A stretch of 21,595 nt of DNA from a virus, in the IMG/VR virus record IMGVR_UViG_3300034061_002704, positions 1 to 21,595 of that record. One strand, given 5' to 3'. The position numbers and the translations under genes are program-made. The notes beneath the pieces are model-generated. The model saw only the letters and a program-made list of their open reading frames with translations, did no database searches and was not told the origin of the DNA. Of this stretch, positions 19,740 through 21,595 are shown one piece after another (positions within the stretch are counted from its first letter, which is position 1; the number at the start of each line of letters is the position of its first letter).

Positions 19740-20347
19740 CGGTACGAGCCCCACTTCTGCGAGTCGAGCAGGGACGACACGGCGAACTCCAGTTCTTTGG
19801 AGATCGAGCCCACGAGCACCGTGCTGCGGTTGTCGTACCAGAAGCCCACGAGCATCAAGATGGCGTGGCGGATCGCGGCGGGCACGTCGGTGCCGCTCGA
19901 CCCGTAGCCAGCCCACCACGTCACGCTGATCGCGTTGTCGTCTTGGAGGTGCGGGGGCCACGTCTGGCCGTACAACGCTTTCACGGCCCCCGGCGTGCTG
20001 TGCCGGTCAACGCGGTAACTCGCCGACGAGTAGGTGGCCGTCTCGCCCGTCTGGAAGGTGAACGTCAAGGCGACGGCCGTGGCTGTGCCAGCGGTCGCCA
20101 TTGGCGGGCGGGGGAGCTCGATGTCCATCGTGCCGTCTGGTGGGAATCGGTCGAACCTCATCACCCACTGCGTGTAGACGAGCGTGCGGTCGAGGTACTG
20201 CTCGCACCACTCGCGGGCTGCCGTGATGAGCGAGGCCACATAGGCGTCGTCTGCGTTGCCGTCGATGCGGCAATGGGCCTTCGCCTCGGAGAGCGTGACC
20301 GGTTCAACGGCCGGGGGCGTTTGGCGCGTCAGGCTTCGGTAATGCAC
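19736..20347 (-). CDS. head-tail connector protein (gp6/gp15-like)
   Basis: A 203-residue protein of the phage connector family (HK97 gp6, phiE125 gp8-like). It shows PVTLSEAKAHCRIDGNADDA, AYVASLITAAREWCEQYLDR, LVYTQWVMRFDRFPP, strands with ATYSSASYRVDRHSTPG, ISVTWWAGYGSSGTDVPAAI and a C-terminal helix. The connector forms a 12- or 13-fold ring below the portal. I place the start at GTG 20347, with GAGGA about four bases upstream; ATG 20398 in the same frame would overlap the previous gene by 95 bases. Its end overlaps the head closure start by four bases. Confidence 0.87.
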   Translation of the reverse strand: MHYRSLTRQTPPAVEPVTLSEAKAHCRIDGNADDAYVASLITAAREWCEQYLDRTLVYTQWVMRFDRFPPDGTMDIELPRPPMATAGTATAVALTFTFQTGETATYSSASYRVDRHSTPGAVKALYGQTWPPHLQDDNAISVTWWAGYGSSGTDVPAAIRHAILMLVGFWYDNRSTVLVGSISKELEFAVSSLLDSQKWGSYR

Positions 20348-20543
20348 GGCGTCCTCTGCGTTTTGGGGTGGCGTCTGCGGTTTCCGTGGCCGGTTCAATG
20401 GCCGCCGTCTCGATCAATTCCTGCTGACGGTCCTCCACCGCGAACCGCTTGGCGATCAGTTCCGCCGCCAAGCCGCCGGGGATCTCCACGACCTGGCCGG
20501 GGCGGTAGTTGCGGAACGATCGCAGCATCCTTAGTTTCTTCAT
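20304..20543 (-). CDS. small basic protein in head module
   Basis: A 79-residue protein starting at ATG 20543 in an ATGA overlap with the glycosyltransferase-like gene. The first 40 residues, KLRMLRSFRNYRPGQVVEIP, then GGLAAELIAKRFAVEDRQQE, look like a small folded domain: a basic strand, Y-x-x-G-x-x-x-x-I, and a helix ending KRF. The second half is acidic then basic and probably disordered (TPKRRGRRALPKPDAP). Genes like this, sometimes with the same VEIPxGLAAELIA pattern, are common in head-neck clusters, but the function is unknown. Its end overlaps the connector start by 44 bases. Confidence 0.65.
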   Translation of the reverse strand: MKKLRMLRSFRNYRPGQVVEIPGGLAAELIAKRFAVEDRQQELIETAAIEPATETADATPKRRGRRALPKPDAPNAPGR

Positions 20544-21274
20544 TGGGGCACGCTCCATGCAGTTTCGGGCTTCTTTCCGTTGGTCGTGAACTCGGTGGTC
20601 CACTGAAACACGGGCTTGCCGAGGTTCTGCCCCGGCCACGTCACGACATACTCGCCGTGGCCCAAGACGACGCGCGGCGTGATGAAGACGCGGTTGCCGC
20701 TCTCCCGCCAGTTCCGCCAAAACCAGATGTCGTCATCGGTGCGGCCCTCGTTCCACGATCCATCGGGGCCGGGCTTCGACCAGAACCAAGGCTTCTTGCA
20801 CCGCTTCAGGGCGGCCGTGCTGATGACCGTCAGGCCGAAGTGGGCCGTATCCACCTCCTGCACCGGCTCGGAGAACCACGACATCGGCAGGCTCGTGGTG
20901 CCGCTCTCGGGCGGGTTGTCGAGCGTGCCCTTCAAGGTCAACATCGGCCTGCCGTCCTCGCGTTTCGTTTGCAGGCCCGTCAGGGCGTCGCACTGAAACG
21001 TCATCGCCATCGCGAAGAGGTGCTCCACGTCTTCCTTTGTGAAGAACGTGTCGTAGTCGATGGTGAGCAGATATTCCGCCTTGTCGATGAACTGCTCGAA
21101 AATTCTGCTATTCACCTGGCTCCAGAACGCACCAGTTCCCATCGTGGGGCGAATCCCGAGCGGCATGAGAGCCTGAGCCCACGCGAAGTGATTGGCCGTA
21201 AACGACAGCCGTGGCATCGACAGCACGGCCTCAACGCGAACGTCGGCCTCAGTGCCCCCAACCTTGACGATCAT
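20540..21274 (-). CDS. glycosyltransferase-like protein (GT-A type) in the head module
   Basis: A 244-residue protein with GT-A glycosyltransferase features: a short N-terminal nucleotide-binding-like part, TIDYDTFFTKEDVEHLFAMA with D73-x-D75 as the likely DxD metal and sugar nucleotide motif, an acceptor region TAHFGLTVISTAALKRCKKP, W-F-W, then TDDDIWFW (D180-D182, in the position of the GT2 catalytic acid/base) and LGHGEY (His206). The pattern resembles glycosyltransferase family 2-like phage proteins that modify DNA or virion proteins. The start ATG 21274 has GAGG six bases upstream and follows the terminator of the capsid gene. Its location just after the capsid gene is unusual. Activity and acceptor are not known. 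Confidence 0.78.
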   Translation of the reverse strand: MIVKVGGTEADVRVEAVLSMPRLSFTANHFAWAQALMPLGIRPTMGTGAFWSQVNSRIFEQFIDKAEYLLTIDYDTFFTKEDVEHLFAMAMTFQCDALTGLQTKREDGRPMLTLKGTLDNPPESGTTSLPMSWFSEPVQEVDTAHFGLTVISTAALKRCKKPWFWSKPGPDGSWNEGRTDDDIWFWRNWRESGNRVFITPRVVLGHGEYVVTWPGQNLGKPVFQWTTEFTTNGKKPETAWSVPQ

Positions 21275-21282
21275 GTGCTACC

Positions 21283-21322
21283 TCAAAAAGAGAGCGGGCC
21301 GCCCCGTAGTGGAGCGGCCCGC
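21283..21322 (-). terminator. rho-independent terminator after the major capsid gene
   Basis: On the minus strand a perfect nine-pair GC stem (GCGGGCCGC, 21322-21314; GCGGCCCGC, 21302-21294) with an 11-base loop is followed by TCTCTTTTTG. It lies between the capsid stop (21354) and the glycosyltransferase start (21274). Incomplete stopping would lower expression of downstream genes relative to the capsid protein. Confidence 0.82.
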
Positions 21323-21353
21323 CCAGTTTGCACATCACGTCAAGCCGTCAGGC

Positions 21354-21595
21354 TCACGCACCGACCAGGCCGATGACCGGACCGGCGACGGTCGAGGAGC
21401 CAAGGCTGTGGTGGCTGATCGCCACGCGAGCCGACGCCTTGATCACCGTCTGCTCGCTCAGGAAGTTGACCTGATCCGAGCTGGCGATCTCGATGCCCTG
21501 GCGGATGCCGTACATCGAGCTGTTGGCAAGGTTGCCGTACAGCGCCATGATCGCACCGGTGGAGTCCGCACCGCTCGGCAGGCGGTCGGTGAGGA
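21354..21595 (-). CDS. major capsid protein, C-terminal part (5' end beyond window)
   Basis: The frame is open from the right edge to a TGA at 21354, giving 79 residues. The visible end contains LTDRLPSGADSTGAIMALYG, then NLANSSMYGIRQGIEIASSD and EQTVIKASARVAISHHSLGS, a typical HK97-fold P-domain/A-domain end: a G-I-R strand, then VIKASARVAI with the conserved R and hydrophobic strand. In HK97-like phages the capsid gene precedes the connector genes, as here, and is followed by a terminator. The start is outside the window; ATG 21548 in this frame is internal. High-level virion structural protein. Confidence 0.83.
   Translation of the reverse strand, partial: LTDRLPSGADSTGAIMALYGNLANSSMYGIRQGIEIASSDQVNFLSEQTVIKASARVAISHHSLGSSTVAGPVIGLVGA

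Noticed and set aside
19865-21376. 503-codon plus-strand open frame
   Set aside because: It lies opposite the glycosyltransferase, small basic protein and connector genes, is Arg/Gly/His-rich with no domain pattern, and is a by-product of high GC content.
1-21595. tRNA genes, CRISPR arrays, insertion sequences
   Set aside because: No cloverleaf with the usual conserved T-arm sequence, no spaced direct repeat array and no transposase were seen; a tRNA scan would be needed to exclude a degenerate tRNA.
1-21595. Endolysin, holin or spanin
   Set aside because: No lysozyme, amidase or peptidase motif was seen. The two-helix protein at 386-535 could be holin-like, but it lies with recombination genes and has no endolysin neighbour.

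Overview
This 21.6 kb window is part of a temperate tailed bacteriophage or prophage genome. The DNA is GC-rich and genes are packed end to end, mostly joined by ATGA, GTGA or TGATG stop/start overlaps. Every gene except the integrase lies on the minus strand, so the map reads functionally from right to left. Head-neck-tail genes with an HK97-like layout, a very long tape measure protein and no sheath gene indicate a siphovirus. Several hypothetical proteins resemble, from memory, ones I associate with Planctomycetota phages; the host is therefore probably a planctomycete, but this is inference and not shown by any marker gene.

Structural module (about 21595 to 10676, minus strand): C-terminal end of the major capsid protein, a rho-independent terminator, a glycosyltransferase-like gene, a small basic protein, head-tail connector, head closure protein, HK97 gp10-like protein, DUF3168-like tail completion protein, two related tail-tube-like proteins, a tail assembly chaperone pair joined by a probable programmed -1 frameshift at A AAA AAC, the 1152-residue tape measure protein, and three distal tail/tip candidates, the last extremely cysteine-rich. 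Terminase, portal and protease would be expected just right of the window.

Distal part of the same transcription unit (about 10679 to 8122): three hypothetical proteins, a calcineurin-like metallophosphoesterase, a DUF1599/Nmad1-like protein and a small protein.

Lysogeny and control region (about 8121 to 6439): a tyrosine integrase on the plus strand (all five catalytic residues plus the nucleophilic Tyr visible), a divergent MerR/excisionase-like HTH protein, and three sigma70-like promoters. Related ACTACCG-type sites lie in the spacers of two of these promoters and upstream of the third, suggesting a small dedicated regulatory circuit.

Early/replication module (about 6654 to 1, minus strand): two small proteins, a Redbeta/Bet single-strand annealing protein, unknown proteins, a winged-helix protein, a GIY-YIG/T5orf172-like protein, a replication-initiation-like protein, a possible helicase loader with a beta-clamp-binding motif, a LexA-type DNA-binding domain without the protease half, a complete DNA polymerase III beta clamp, an HTH protein, a secreted small protein, a small membrane protein and RusA Holliday-junction resolvase running off the left edge. 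Together these point to a phage that brings its own sliding clamp and recombination functions but borrows the host polymerase. No tRNA, CRISPR array, insertion sequence, lysis gene or classical CI-type repressor was seen. No stretch over 300 bases lacks a gene.
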